Shown here in pieces: positions 8,712-17,500 of a stretch of 64,000 nt of DNA (its first letter is position 1; each line of letters starts with the position of its first letter). A program made the position numbers and the translations under genes. Source of the DNA: Hyphococcus luteus (GTDB lineage Bacteria; Pseudomonadota; Alphaproteobacteria; Caulobacterales; Parvularculaceae); the NCBI RefSeq assembly GCF_002943565.1, contig NZ_PJCH01000001.1, forward strand, positions 62,001 to 126,000. The letters are read 5' to 3'. The notes under the pieces are model-generated. The model ran no database searches. It was not told where the DNA came from and saw only the letters and a program-made list of their open reading frames with translations.

Positions 8712-10736
8712 CTAGGGCGCGTCGGGATAGGCGGTCAAAATATCCCCAAGCGCCGCTTTCAGGGGATCGAGCCAGGGTTCGTAGTTTTTCCACTGATCGA
8801 CGCCGCTGGCGTAAATCGGCTGGCGGACCTGTTCGGAGCTGGCGGTCCTTACAGCCCGCTCGGTTTCATGGAAATTGAGGCACGCCGCCTCGAAAGGCAG
8901 GCCGCAAAAATCGAGCAGCGCCCGGATCTGGGTGTCCGGATCCGCCACCATGTTCTCATAGATAACCCTGTGGACGACCCCCGGCGCGATTTCATCGAAA
9001 TGTTTCATCAACAAGACGTAATCCCGATAATAGCGCCCGATTCGCTCCAGCCCGTAGGAAAAGCCTTGCCCTTTCGCGAAATGCTGTTTGAAGCCGGAAA
9101 AGCAGCAGGCCATGGGGTGGCGGCGCGCATCGATGATCTTCGCCTTGGGCAGGATCAGGTGAATAAGCCCGGCATGCATGAAATTATTGGGCATTTTATC
9201 GATGAAGAAGGGCTTGTCCGTCTTGCGCTGGATCGCCGTGCGCTCGAGATATTCCTCTCCGAGCTTTTGCAGCTCGTCGTCCGACAGGCTGGCGATGATT
9301 TCCGGATATTTCGACTCTTCGCTGCGCCTGGCCTTGCCGCCAAGGCGCTTGGCGATGGCGATGATGTCGGGCAGCTCCATAGTGCCTTCGACCTGGCTGT
9401 GGCTCGAGAGGATCTGCTCAAGCAGGGTCGAGCCCGCCCGCGGCATGCCGACGATGAATATCGGATCGGGCGCCGGACAGCCCTTTCCGCTTTTCGCCTT
9501 GATGAGGACTGGCGTCAGGACCTTTTTCGCGCGGTCGAGACGGAAAGCCATGTCGTCTTCGTCATAGTCGATCTGTTTTTGCCGGATGGCGTTGCCGGCC
9601 TCATAGTGATGGAAGGACTCTTCGAACTGCTTGGCGTCTTCCAGCGCCTTGCCGAGGGCGAAATGAAGATGCAGCCGGTCGTCGTCCTCGATGTCGGTTC
9701 GTTCCAGCTGCGCGCGCATCGCGGCGACATCCGCGTCGTCGAACTTGAACGTCTTGAGATTGGCGAGGCTCCAATAGGCTTCGCCAAGGCTCGGCTGCAA
9801 AGCGATGCTTTTCTTATAGGCGTCGATTGAATCCGGCGTGCGGCCCACGGTTTTCAGCGCATGGCCATAGCTCATCCAGGCTTTTGGCTGTTTCGGATAT
9901 TCCCTTAACAGGGAGCCATAGCTTTCAATGGCTTTTTCATACTCGCCGACGCGCACCAGCGCCGAGGCATAAAGCGTGCGGTAATTCGGGTTTTCAGGAT
10001 CGGTCTTGAGGAGCGTTTCCGCCTCGCGATGGGCCTCTTCCGCCTTGCCGAGTCTGAGCTCGATGATCGCCAGATTATGCCGGGCCGCCGTGAAGCTCGG
10101 CGCCAGGTCGATGCACCGTTCGAGCAGGTGTTCGGCGTCCTGATAGCGCCCGATGCGCGCGGCGAGCTCGGCCAGCATGCGGATCGCCGAAACATCCGTC
10201 GGGTGCTGTTTCAGATATTGCTTCAGGAGGCGCTCTGCGACGGGTATGTCGTTCTGCGCCAGCGCATCCGCCGCCTCCATGAGGCGCGGATCGTTCGAGG
10301 CCGTCTTGATGTGGCGCATGTAAGCGCGGTCGGCCCCGGCCTCGTCGCCAGCGAGCGTCAACTGGTCGCCAAGCGCCCGCCAGGCGTTGGCGAGGTCCGG
10401 TTTCAAGGACAGCGCGCGTTCGAGCGAGCGGACGGCCGCTTTGCCCTCGCCCATGGCGCCCTGCACCAGGCCCATTTCATAATGCGCTTCCGCCCAGCTC
10501 ATGTCTTCGGCGATCATCTGTTCTAGGAGCGTTTTCGCTCCGGCGGCGTCGCCCTGACGGCGATGGGCGGCGGCGAGCAGAATGCGCGCCTCGCGCTGAT
10601 TGGGGAGCGCGGCGAGAATCGCTTTCGCCTGCTCCGCGGCGTGTTTCGGCGACTTTTCAAGCAGCGCGGCGCCATGGGCGAGCGCCGTCGCCAGCGTGCC
10701 GGTCTCTCCGCCTTTGGTCGCGTCTGTCGTACTCAT
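8712..10736 (-). CDS. tetratricopeptide repeat sulfotransferase
   Basis: This 674-residue two-part protein joins helical repeats to a sulfotransferase. Residues about 10-330 are tandem TPR units (e.g. PDLANAWRALGDQLTLAGD, PSFTAARHNLAIIELRLGKA, PKAWMSYGHALKTVGR). From about 425 comes a PAPS-dependent sulfotransferase domain: the 5'-phosphosulfate loop FIVGMPRAGSTLLEQILSSH, then RHPMACCFSGFKQHFAKG as the 3'-phosphate-binding segment. This architecture is common in marine bacteria and is related to tyrosyl-protein sulfotransferases. No signal peptide is visible, so action in the cytoplasm is expected. The acceptor (protein, glycan or small molecule) cannot be told. It appears monocistronic, with 224 bases between it and the receptor gene holding no other gene. 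Confidence 0.92.
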   Translation of the reverse strand: MSTTDATKGGETGTLATALAHGAALLEKSPKHAAEQAKAILAALPNQREARILLAAAHRRQGDAAGAKTLLEQMIAEDMSWAEAHYEMGLVQGAMGEGKAAVRSLERALSLKPDLANAWRALGDQLTLAGDEAGADRAYMRHIKTASNDPRLMEAADALAQNDIPVAERLLKQYLKQHPTDVSAIRMLAELAARIGRYQDAEHLLERCIDLAPSFTAARHNLAIIELRLGKAEEAHREAETLLKTDPENPNYRTLYASALVRVGEYEKAIESYGSLLREYPKQPKAWMSYGHALKTVGRTPDSIDAYKKSIALQPSLGEAYWSLANLKTFKFDDADVAAMRAQLERTDIEDDDRLHLHFALGKALEDAKQFEESFHHYEAGNAIRQKQIDYDEDDMAFRLDRAKKVLTPVLIKAKSGKGCPAPDPIFIVGMPRAGSTLLEQILSSHSQVEGTMELPDIIAIAKRLGGKARRSEESKYPEIIASLSDDELQKLGEEYLERTAIQRKTDKPFFIDKMPNNFMHAGLIHLILPKAKIIDARRHPMACCFSGFKQHFAKGQGFSYGLERIGRYYRDYVLLMKHFDEIAPGVVHRVIYENMVADPDTQIRALLDFCGLPFEAACLNFHETERAVRTASSEQVRQPIYASGVDQWKNYEPWLDPLKAALGDILTAYPDAP

Positions 10737-10794
10737 GCCGCCTCAACCTATGGAACCGGCAAAGCCTAGGCCGTGCAACGAGTCCCGGCAAGCA

Positions 10795-12402
10795 TCACGC
10801 CGCGGCGCCGAAAGGCTTGCGCGCGTCTTTGAGGATTTCCCGCGCCGCATTGCGTCCCGGCAGGCCGGTGACGCCGCCGCCCGGATGGGCGCCCGCGCCG
10901 CAATGATAAAGCCGCTTCAAGGCGCCGCGATAATCGCCATGGCCAAGGGCGGGGCGCGCCGCCCACATCTGGTCGAGGGTCATCGCGCCATGCATGATGT
11001 CGCCGCCAATGAGACCGAATTTGTCTTCGAGATCCTGCGGCGTCAGCACCATCCGGCCCAAGACCGACTGTTTGAAGTTCGGCGCGTATTGATTGACCGT
11101 GTCGATGACGAGATCGGCGGCCGCTTCGCGATGATCCGCCCAGGACTTGCCGTCCGGCAGTTCCGGCGCGAATTGCTGACAGAAAAGGCTCGCCACATGC
11201 TGGCCCGGCGGCGCGAGACTGTCGTCGACGGCGGACGGGATGAGCATTTCAACGATCGGCTTTGACGACCAGCCATTCAGTTTCGCTTCGGAAAACGCCC
11301 GGTCCATATAATCGAGCGATGGCGCAATGATGATGCCCGACTGGTGATGCTCGCCGGCGCCGGGCAGACAGGTGAAATCCGGCAATTCCGACAGGGCGAC
11401 ATTCATCCGCAAGGTGCCGGAACCGCAGCGCCAGCCGTCCATGCGGCGGCGGAACTCCGGATCGAGCGCATCTTCGGGCGTCAGGCGCGTGTAAAGAAGC
11501 TTCGGATTGACGTTTGCCGCGACGCGGGTCCCGTGGACTTCTTCGCCATTTTCCAGAACGACCCCGACAGCCTCGCCGTCATCAACAAGCAGCGATTTCA
11601 CCGGCGCGTCGGTCGAAATATCGACGCCGACGCCTTCACAAGCTTTGCGCATGGCCTGGGTGATGGCGCCCATGCCGCCGACGGCGTGGCCCCAGGCGCC
11701 TTTGACGCCGTTCGCTTCGCCGAAGACATGATGCAAGAGCACATAGGCCGACCCCGGCGTGTCGGGGCTGGCGTAATTGCCCACCACCGCATCGAAGCCG
11801 AAAACCGCCTTCACCGGATCGGAATCGAACCAGGCGTCGAGAAAGACCCGCGCGCTTTTGGTGAAAAGGTCGAGCACGTCCTGATGCAATTGCGCGTCGC
11901 CCCGCGCCACCGGCCAAAGCTGCGAGGCAGCAGACAGCGCCGCGGAAAGCCCTTTTTCAGGATTGGGCGGGGTTTTTAGAGAAATATCGCGCAAGACGTC
12001 GGCGACGTTTTCCAAACGCTCGTAATAAGCCGGCAGACGTTCGGCGTCGGTGTTAGAAAATTTCCGGAATTCGGCCTGCGTTTGCTCCAAGCTGCCGCCT
12101 GCTTTGAGGTAGCGCCCGTCCTCCGTAGGCAGAAAGTTCGAGATCGGCCGGTTGATGACTTTAAGGCCGTGTTCGGCGAGCCCCATGTCCCGAATGACGA
12201 GCGGGTTGAGAAGGCTCACCGTATAGCTCGCAACGGAATTTCTGAAGCCGGGATGGAACTCTTCGGTCACCGCCGCGCCGCCGACGACGCCGCGCCTTTC
12301 GCAGATGCGAACGCTCAGGCCCGCCCGGGCGAGATAAAAGGCGCAGACAAGCCCGTTATGGCCGCCGCCGATAATCACCACGTCATGCTTGCCTGTGGTC
12401 AT
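10795..12402 (-). CDS. phytoene desaturase-like FAD-dependent oxidoreductase
   Basis: This 535-residue flavoprotein of the CrtI / PYROXD2 group has the N-terminal Rossmann FAD motif VVIIGGGHNGLVCAFYLARAG (GxGxxG type with the following Glu in ICERR) and the downstream GGAAVTEEFHPGFR loop. The C-terminal FAD-binding end carries GDIMHGAMTLDQM and LYHCGAGAHPGGGVTGLPGRNAA. No other carotenoid gene is in the window, and the GGAAVTEEFHPGFRNS pattern is that of the broad NAD(P)/FAD oxidoreductase family rather than a confirmed carotenoid desaturase. AAGAG seven bases upstream supports the ATG. It is divergent from the lactate-dehydrogenase-like gene, with 181 bases between the two starts. Confidence 0.88.
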   Translation of the reverse strand: MTTGKHDVVIIGGGHNGLVCAFYLARAGLSVRICERRGVVGGAAVTEEFHPGFRNSVASYTVSLLNPLVIRDMGLAEHGLKVINRPISNFLPTEDGRYLKAGGSLEQTQAEFRKFSNTDAERLPAYYERLENVADVLRDISLKTPPNPEKGLSAALSAASQLWPVARGDAQLHQDVLDLFTKSARVFLDAWFDSDPVKAVFGFDAVVGNYASPDTPGSAYVLLHHVFGEANGVKGAWGHAVGGMGAITQAMRKACEGVGVDISTDAPVKSLLVDDGEAVGVVLENGEEVHGTRVAANVNPKLLYTRLTPEDALDPEFRRRMDGWRCGSGTLRMNVALSELPDFTCLPGAGEHHQSGIIIAPSLDYMDRAFSEAKLNGWSSKPIVEMLIPSAVDDSLAPPGQHVASLFCQQFAPELPDGKSWADHREAAADLVIDTVNQYAPNFKQSVLGRMVLTPQDLEDKFGLIGGDIMHGAMTLDQMWAARPALGHGDYRGALKRLYHCGAGAHPGGGVTGLPGRNAAREILKDARKPFGAAA

Positions 12403-12583
12403 AGGTTTACTCTTTTAAAGGCGCGGCTTCAGACAATTCCGCCGCTAAGGAGCCAAGACCTATCGCCGTGCGACGGGAAAGACAATGCGCGACCTCTCTG
12501 CTGCGCCCCGTTGTTTCATAGATGGAAACATTGTTGATATTCTTAGCGGCGCGGCGCCGGCCGCCATAACAACAAGAGACCCT

Positions 12584-13756
12584 ATGCCCAGCCTTCGCCT
12601 CGCTCCCGCCTCGACCAGCGATTTCCGCAACCTCGCCGAACGGCGCCTGCCCCGGCAATTGTTCGACTATGTGGACGGCGGCGCCTATGGCGAAAACACG
12701 CTTCGCGCCAATGTGGACGACTTTCAAAAGCTGCGCCTGCGCCAGCGGGTGATGCGCGACGTTTCAAAGCTCGATACGTCCGTCGACCTGTTCGGAACGC
12801 AGCTGGCGATGCCCCTGGCGCTGGCGCCGGTAGGGCTTGGCGGCATGATGGCGCGCCGGGCCGAGGTCCAGGCCAAACGCGCGGCGGACGCAAGAGCCGT
12901 GCCTTTCTGTCTTTCGACGGTGGCGCTCTGCCCTGTCGACGAAGTCGCCGCCGTTTCGCCAACGCCGTTCTGGTTTCAGCTTTACATGCTGCGCGACCGC
13001 GGCGCCGTGAAAGAGATTCTCGACCGCGCGAAAGCGGCGGGCGTCAAAACTCTTGTCTTCACGGTCGACGTCGCCATTCTCGGCACGCGCTACCGCGACA
13101 TCCGCAACGGCCTCAGCGGCGAAGTCAGCGGGTGGGGCAAATTAAGAAGCGGTCCCCTCTCCTATCTTCTCCATCCGGACTGGACGTACGATGTGGGCGT
13201 CAAAGGCAAGCCGCACACCTTCGGCAATCTTGAAAAATACGTGCCCGACGCGAAGACCCCGGCGGATTTCGCCGCCTGGATCACGAGCCAGATCGACGCC
13301 TCCGTCACCTGGAAAGACATCGAATGGCTGCGCTCGGTCTGGGAGGGCGACCTCGTCATCAAGGGCGTTTTAACGCCGGAGGATGCGCAAGAGGCGGTCA
13401 ACGCCGGCGCCGACGGCGTCATCGTCTCCAATCATGGCGGGCGCCAGCTTGACGGCGTCTCGTCCTCGATCGAGGCCCTGCCCCGCATCGCCGAGGCGGT
13501 CGGCGACCGGACGGCGGTGCTCATGGATGGCGGCGTCAGAAGCGGCCTCGATGTGGTGAAGGCCGTCGCGTCGGGCGCGCGGGCGGTGCTGATCGGGCGG
13601 CCCTGGATTTATGCGCTCGCGGCGCGCGGCGAACCGGGACTTGTCGCGATTCTCAAAAACTTCGAAGCCGAGATGAAAGTCGCCATGTCGCTGACCGGCG
13701 CGCGCCATGTCGGCGAGATCACCAGAGAGATATTGGATGTTTCCAGCCGGGACTGA
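12584..13756 (+). CDS. lldD: FMN-dependent alpha-hydroxy acid dehydrogenase (LldD-like)
   Basis: This 390-residue FMN TIM-barrel enzyme belongs to the L-lactate dehydrogenase / glycolate oxidase / mandelate dehydrogenase family (E. coli LldD is about 396). Visible features are FDYVDGGAYGENTLRANV near the N-terminus, the substrate/FMN Lys in VIKGVLTPEDA, the catalytic His and Arg in SNHGGRQLDG, and the FMN phosphate site DGGVRSGLDVVKAVASGARAVLIGRPW. The reading frame extends 33 codons further upstream, but the ATG at 12584 gives the family's normal N-terminus (PSLRLAPASTSDFRNLAERRLP) and follows AAGAGA, so I chose it. It oxidises an L-2-hydroxy acid to the 2-oxo acid, feeding electrons to quinone or oxygen. 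The precise substrate is not provable, so the symbol is tentative. Confidence 0.88.
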   Translation: MPSLRLAPASTSDFRNLAERRLPRQLFDYVDGGAYGENTLRANVDDFQKLRLRQRVMRDVSKLDTSVDLFGTQLAMPLALAPVGLGGMMARRAEVQAKRAADARAVPFCLSTVALCPVDEVAAVSPTPFWFQLYMLRDRGAVKEILDRAKAAGVKTLVFTVDVAILGTRYRDIRNGLSGEVSGWGKLRSGPLSYLLHPDWTYDVGVKGKPHTFGNLEKYVPDAKTPADFAAWITSQIDASVTWKDIEWLRSVWEGDLVIKGVLTPEDAQEAVNAGADGVIVSNHGGRQLDGVSSSIEALPRIAEAVGDRTAVLMDGGVRSGLDVVKAVASGARAVLIGRPWIYALAARGEPGLVAILKNFEAEMKVAMSLTGARHVGEITREILDVSSRD

Positions 13757-13767
13757 GTCGTCCCGGC
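13746..13767 (+). terminator. stem-loop at the end of the lldD-like gene
   Basis: An 8-base-pair GC stem (GCCGGGAC / GTCCCGGC) has the stop codon in its loop. A T-run starts several bases later, so terminator strength is doubtful. It sits between convergent genes and could serve either strand. Confidence 0.45.
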
Positions 13768-13779
13768 CGTCAGCGATTT

Positions 13780-14538
13780 TTACGATTGCGCAGCGCGGCG
13801 GCGCCTCAATCCGAGAAACGCCGCTAAGGCGAAGAGGCCGGCCATGGAGGGGATGGGCACGTCGCTCAGCGCCGGCTCCACATTCGATCCGGCCGTGCCG
13901 AAAATGCTGCTCAAAAGAGTCAGCGTGCTGCCGCCCGTCGGCGACAGAAAGACGCTGAACTGCAAGACATCGGAAATTGAGAATGCAGTTTCAGGCGTGC
14001 CCGATACCGCCGCGAAAAAGAAATCCGCTATAAGGTCCTGTTCCTGGGAATTTTCAAGGCTAAAATAAACTTCTGACATGGCTGACTGCTCGTCCGGATC
14101 ATCAACCTCGGCAAGACTCGTCAGACTGTAATCCAGCATGAAATCCAACCGGACCGTATTCGTCTCCGAATTGTTATTAAACATGATCAGGCTTTCCGCG
14201 CCTGCGAAAGCAAAAGCGTCTCCTATTCCAGGGACTTCGCCTGTTCCGTTTAAAAATATTTCGATGGGCGCATCGGCGAGCGGCGTCAGCGCCGGTGGAG
14301 AGGCCGTCGCTGTCAAATCGCCGACCGCAGCGCCGTCAAAAAAGGAATCGGAATCGGTAACCAGAGCGTCCCCGTCGACGGTGACGTCAAGGTCCCCCGT
14401 TCCTTCAATGACAGTGACGCCCGTCAAGGAAAGGGTCGCGTCAACACTGGATTGAAAGACCGGAACGGCGAAAGCCTGTCCTGCGCTCAACATGCTTAAG
14501 ACACAGCCAATCGCCGCGATTTTTAAAAATTTACTCAT
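13780..14538 (-). CDS. secreted protein with PEP-CTERM-like sorting signal
   Basis: This 252-residue protein has a signal peptide (MSKFLKIAAIGCVLSMLSA, cleavage after QAFA). Its C-terminus, VPIPSMAGLFALAAFLGLRRRR, is a short Pro-containing motif, one hydrophobic helix and an Arg cluster. That is the tripartite layout of PEP-CTERM / VPxP-CTERM exosortase substrates. The middle is acidic and rich in Thr, Ser and Asp, with beta-strand character and no recognised enzyme motif. AAGGGG six bases before the ATG is a good ribosome site. It starts 26 bases after the giant autotransporter gene and is probably cotranscribed with it, suggesting a shared surface or biofilm role. No exosortase is encoded in the window. 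Confidence 0.75.
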   Translation of the reverse strand: MSKFLKIAAIGCVLSMLSAGQAFAVPVFQSSVDATLSLTGVTVIEGTGDLDVTVDGDALVTDSDSFFDGAAVGDLTATASPPALTPLADAPIEIFLNGTGEVPGIGDAFAFAGAESLIMFNNNSETNTVRLDFMLDYSLTSLAEVDDPDEQSAMSEVYFSLENSQEQDLIADFFFAAVSGTPETAFSISDVLQFSVFLSPTGGSTLTLLSSIFGTAGSNVEPALSDVPIPSMAGLFALAAFLGLRRRRAAQS

Positions 14539-14564
14539 GACACACCCCTTTACAATTTTCCCCG

Positions 14565-17500
14565 TTAGAACCTGACGAGGGCGCGGATCTCGCCTCTCGC
14601 TTCGGTTTTCTCCGCTCCGAACTCGCTGACGCCAGCGGCCGACACTTCATAACGCTCTCCAGCGAGAAGATTGAAGCCGGCCTCCGTCTTCAATGCATTG
14701 CGGTTGTCGCGTTCGCCCAAGAGACGGAAGCGATAATCCGGCATATCCGCAAAGCTCGCCGTCACGCTTTCGCCCTCACCATAGCGGCGAACCCAGGAAA
14801 GAGATAGATGCGGGCGAATATTCACGCCGCGAATGTTCATTTTACTGACCATCCGCATGCCGAATTCGCTTTCGAGTTGCGTCTCCTCGCCCTTTTCCAC
14901 ATTCAAGGACAGGTCAGATAGCCTGTTTTCCGCATAGGCGGCGCCTTTCGCTTCGCGGTAATTGAGCGCCGCAAACATTTCCGGCGCGCCCGGAACATCG
15001 CGGAAGCTTCTGCCGGCCTCAACACTCACGCCCAGCGCGCTGCCGTTCTTGTCGAAACCGGCGTAATTTTGCGGACCGACGGCGTAGAGCGGATCGCCGC
15101 CGGTAATGTCGGTTTTGCCCCAGCTCATCGCCACCGTCGCATAGCCGGCCTCGCCCAGGGGCGCGGCGCCGTAAAGCGTCGTGGTCGTCGACTTGAACGC
15201 CGCCGCAGACAGGGCGCCGTCAAGCGTCCCGTTGCCCTGCAGATGGGTCATGGAAAGGCCGAACAAGGCGCCGGATCTGGTTTCAAGATCGACGCCGCGG
15301 GCGAAGCCGGCCACATCGCCGGCGAAATTTGCGGCGAAGGCCGGGGCCGCGCTGCCGCCATTGAAATTCGCGGACCAGGCCGTGGCGCCTTTTGTCGACT
15401 TGGCGCCTTCGGAGAAATTGAAACCGAAGGTCGTCGGCGCTGCCTGGTTCGACTTGCCGGCGCGGAAACTCATGAGACGCTGCTCGGTCGCCGTCACGCC
15501 GGCGTCGAGCGTCGCGCTCGTCATTTCAATGTTGCCGGTCGAAAGCTCCGGCGTGATGCTTTCAACGGCGCCAACCACTTGCTCTTCTTCGGGCAGCGAT
15601 TGCAGCGTAGCGATCGTCGTCTCCACACCGCCTTCTGCGAAAGAGGTCGCGCTGTCGAGCGCCGCGGCGAAAGACGACGCCGTCGCGCTGGAGCCCGACA
15701 TCAGACTGGAGATCGGCTCGACATGGACCCTCACCGCATATTGGTGAGGCCCATAGCCTCCTGTAAAGGAGCGCAAGGCGGTCGGCTCGGGCAAAGTGAT
15801 CGTATCGAAGCCGCCCTGCAGCCCGTCTACGCCCGGAATGGTGACAATCTGAGGAGGAATACTGGGTATGACGACGGTAAGGTCATCGGTGCCGGTCCCT
15901 GCGACCACCTCATAGGTCGTCCCGTCAACATAGGCGCCTTCATTGGCAAGCACATTGAGCGCGCCGCCCGCCTGGATGACGTTCGTGCTGGCGAACTGCC
16001 CCACGCTTCCGTCAGCGAAGACAGACGTGGTCAGCTGGCTTGCAGCACTCATCGCAACGCCGCCATTGATTCTGAGGACGCCTTCAAACACGTCGGTCGT
16101 CCCGCCCAGCGCGCCGGGGTTGTAAAGCGTTGTCACCCCAGCGCCGCTCTTGGCGAAATTCTCGAAACTCTGGCCGGAAACATTCCAGCTATGAGCGCCA
16201 ACGAAATGCAAGGTGTCGCTTCCCGCGCCGGCGGAGATCGACCCGGAAATGCTCGAGCCTTCCTTCACGATAAGCGTATCGTCGCCATCGCCAAGCGTGA
16301 TCGCTGTGCCGCCGCTGGCGTTGATCGTTCCGGCATTGGTGACGACATCGTTCCCGTCGCCCGACGAAATCCCGACAGTGACCTTTCCATTCGTATAGGA
16401 CGCTTTATCGTTTTGATCGATCTCGCCATACTCGCAAACCGTGACCGCGGGAATAATCGTCACGCCGCCGATGACCAAAGCGGGCGTGTCGATGTAACAA
16501 TAACTGCCCCTCGACGCGATGGTCGTCGCCGTGGCGCTCGGCGTCGCGGAGACAGTGATTGTTCCGTTGTTAACGATCGTATCGGCGCCAGCGCCGGTGA
16601 CGACGCCGTAAGCTTTCGCATACCGGGCGTAAGCGCGCGAATAAGACTCGGCGTCTCCATCCCGTCCGCTGCCATAGCTTTCGGCGCTCGCCTTGGCGTA
16701 AGGGTCGGACACAGCGGTGATATGGCCGTCATTGATGATGGTGTTGTCGCCATCGCCGGCGTGAACGCCATAAGCCGCCGCATCATCTGCATAAGCATAG
16801 GCGTCCGTGAAAGCGTCGACGCTGAAGGAAAACCCGCCGCCGGATTTCGATCTCGCCAGGGCGCGATTGGCTTCGGGCTGGCTGCGCACGCTGATCGTTC
16901 CCGAGTTTTCGATCCGATCGTCGTCAGACCCGCTGCGCACGCCAAAGGCGCGGACATCATTCAGCTCCACTCTCGCATAGGACCTTGCGTCAGGGTCGAT
17001 AACGCTTATGCCGACAGCGTTCGCCGCAGCGGAAGACGCCCCTTTCGGTTTGTTCAACACGCGAAGCAGGCCGGTATTCACAAAGTCCAGCGCGCCGGAA
17101 AGGCTTTCGACGCCGGTCAGCGTGCTGCTGTTGGCGTAGGCGCGCGCATCGGCGCTCGCATGACCGTTAATCACGGAATTGCCGTTGCCGGTCGCGGCGG
17201 AAGACGAGAAAGCGAAGGATTCGATCTCCAAATCGCCGTTGTTCACAACATTATGCGAGCCGTCGCCGAGACGCACGCCGCGCAAGGTGGTGTAGGAATG
17301 AGCGCGGGTGTAGGCCTTCGCATCGGTGCCGACGCCGGCCGTCACGCCGTTCGCTGTCGCATCCGCCCGCGCAAGGCCGCGATAGCTGCCGCGGTCGCCG
17401 AAATAAGTAAGCTTGGCGTCTCCGTCATTGATAACGGTCGTGCTGCTTTCCGCATCGTAAAAGAGAGTCCCGTAACCGTAGTTTCTGCTGGTCGACCTGG

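Noticed and set aside
10795-12402. Assigning CrtI (carotenoid synthesis)
   Set aside because: No other carotenoid gene is present and the sequence fits the wider PYROXD2-like oxidoreductases equally well.
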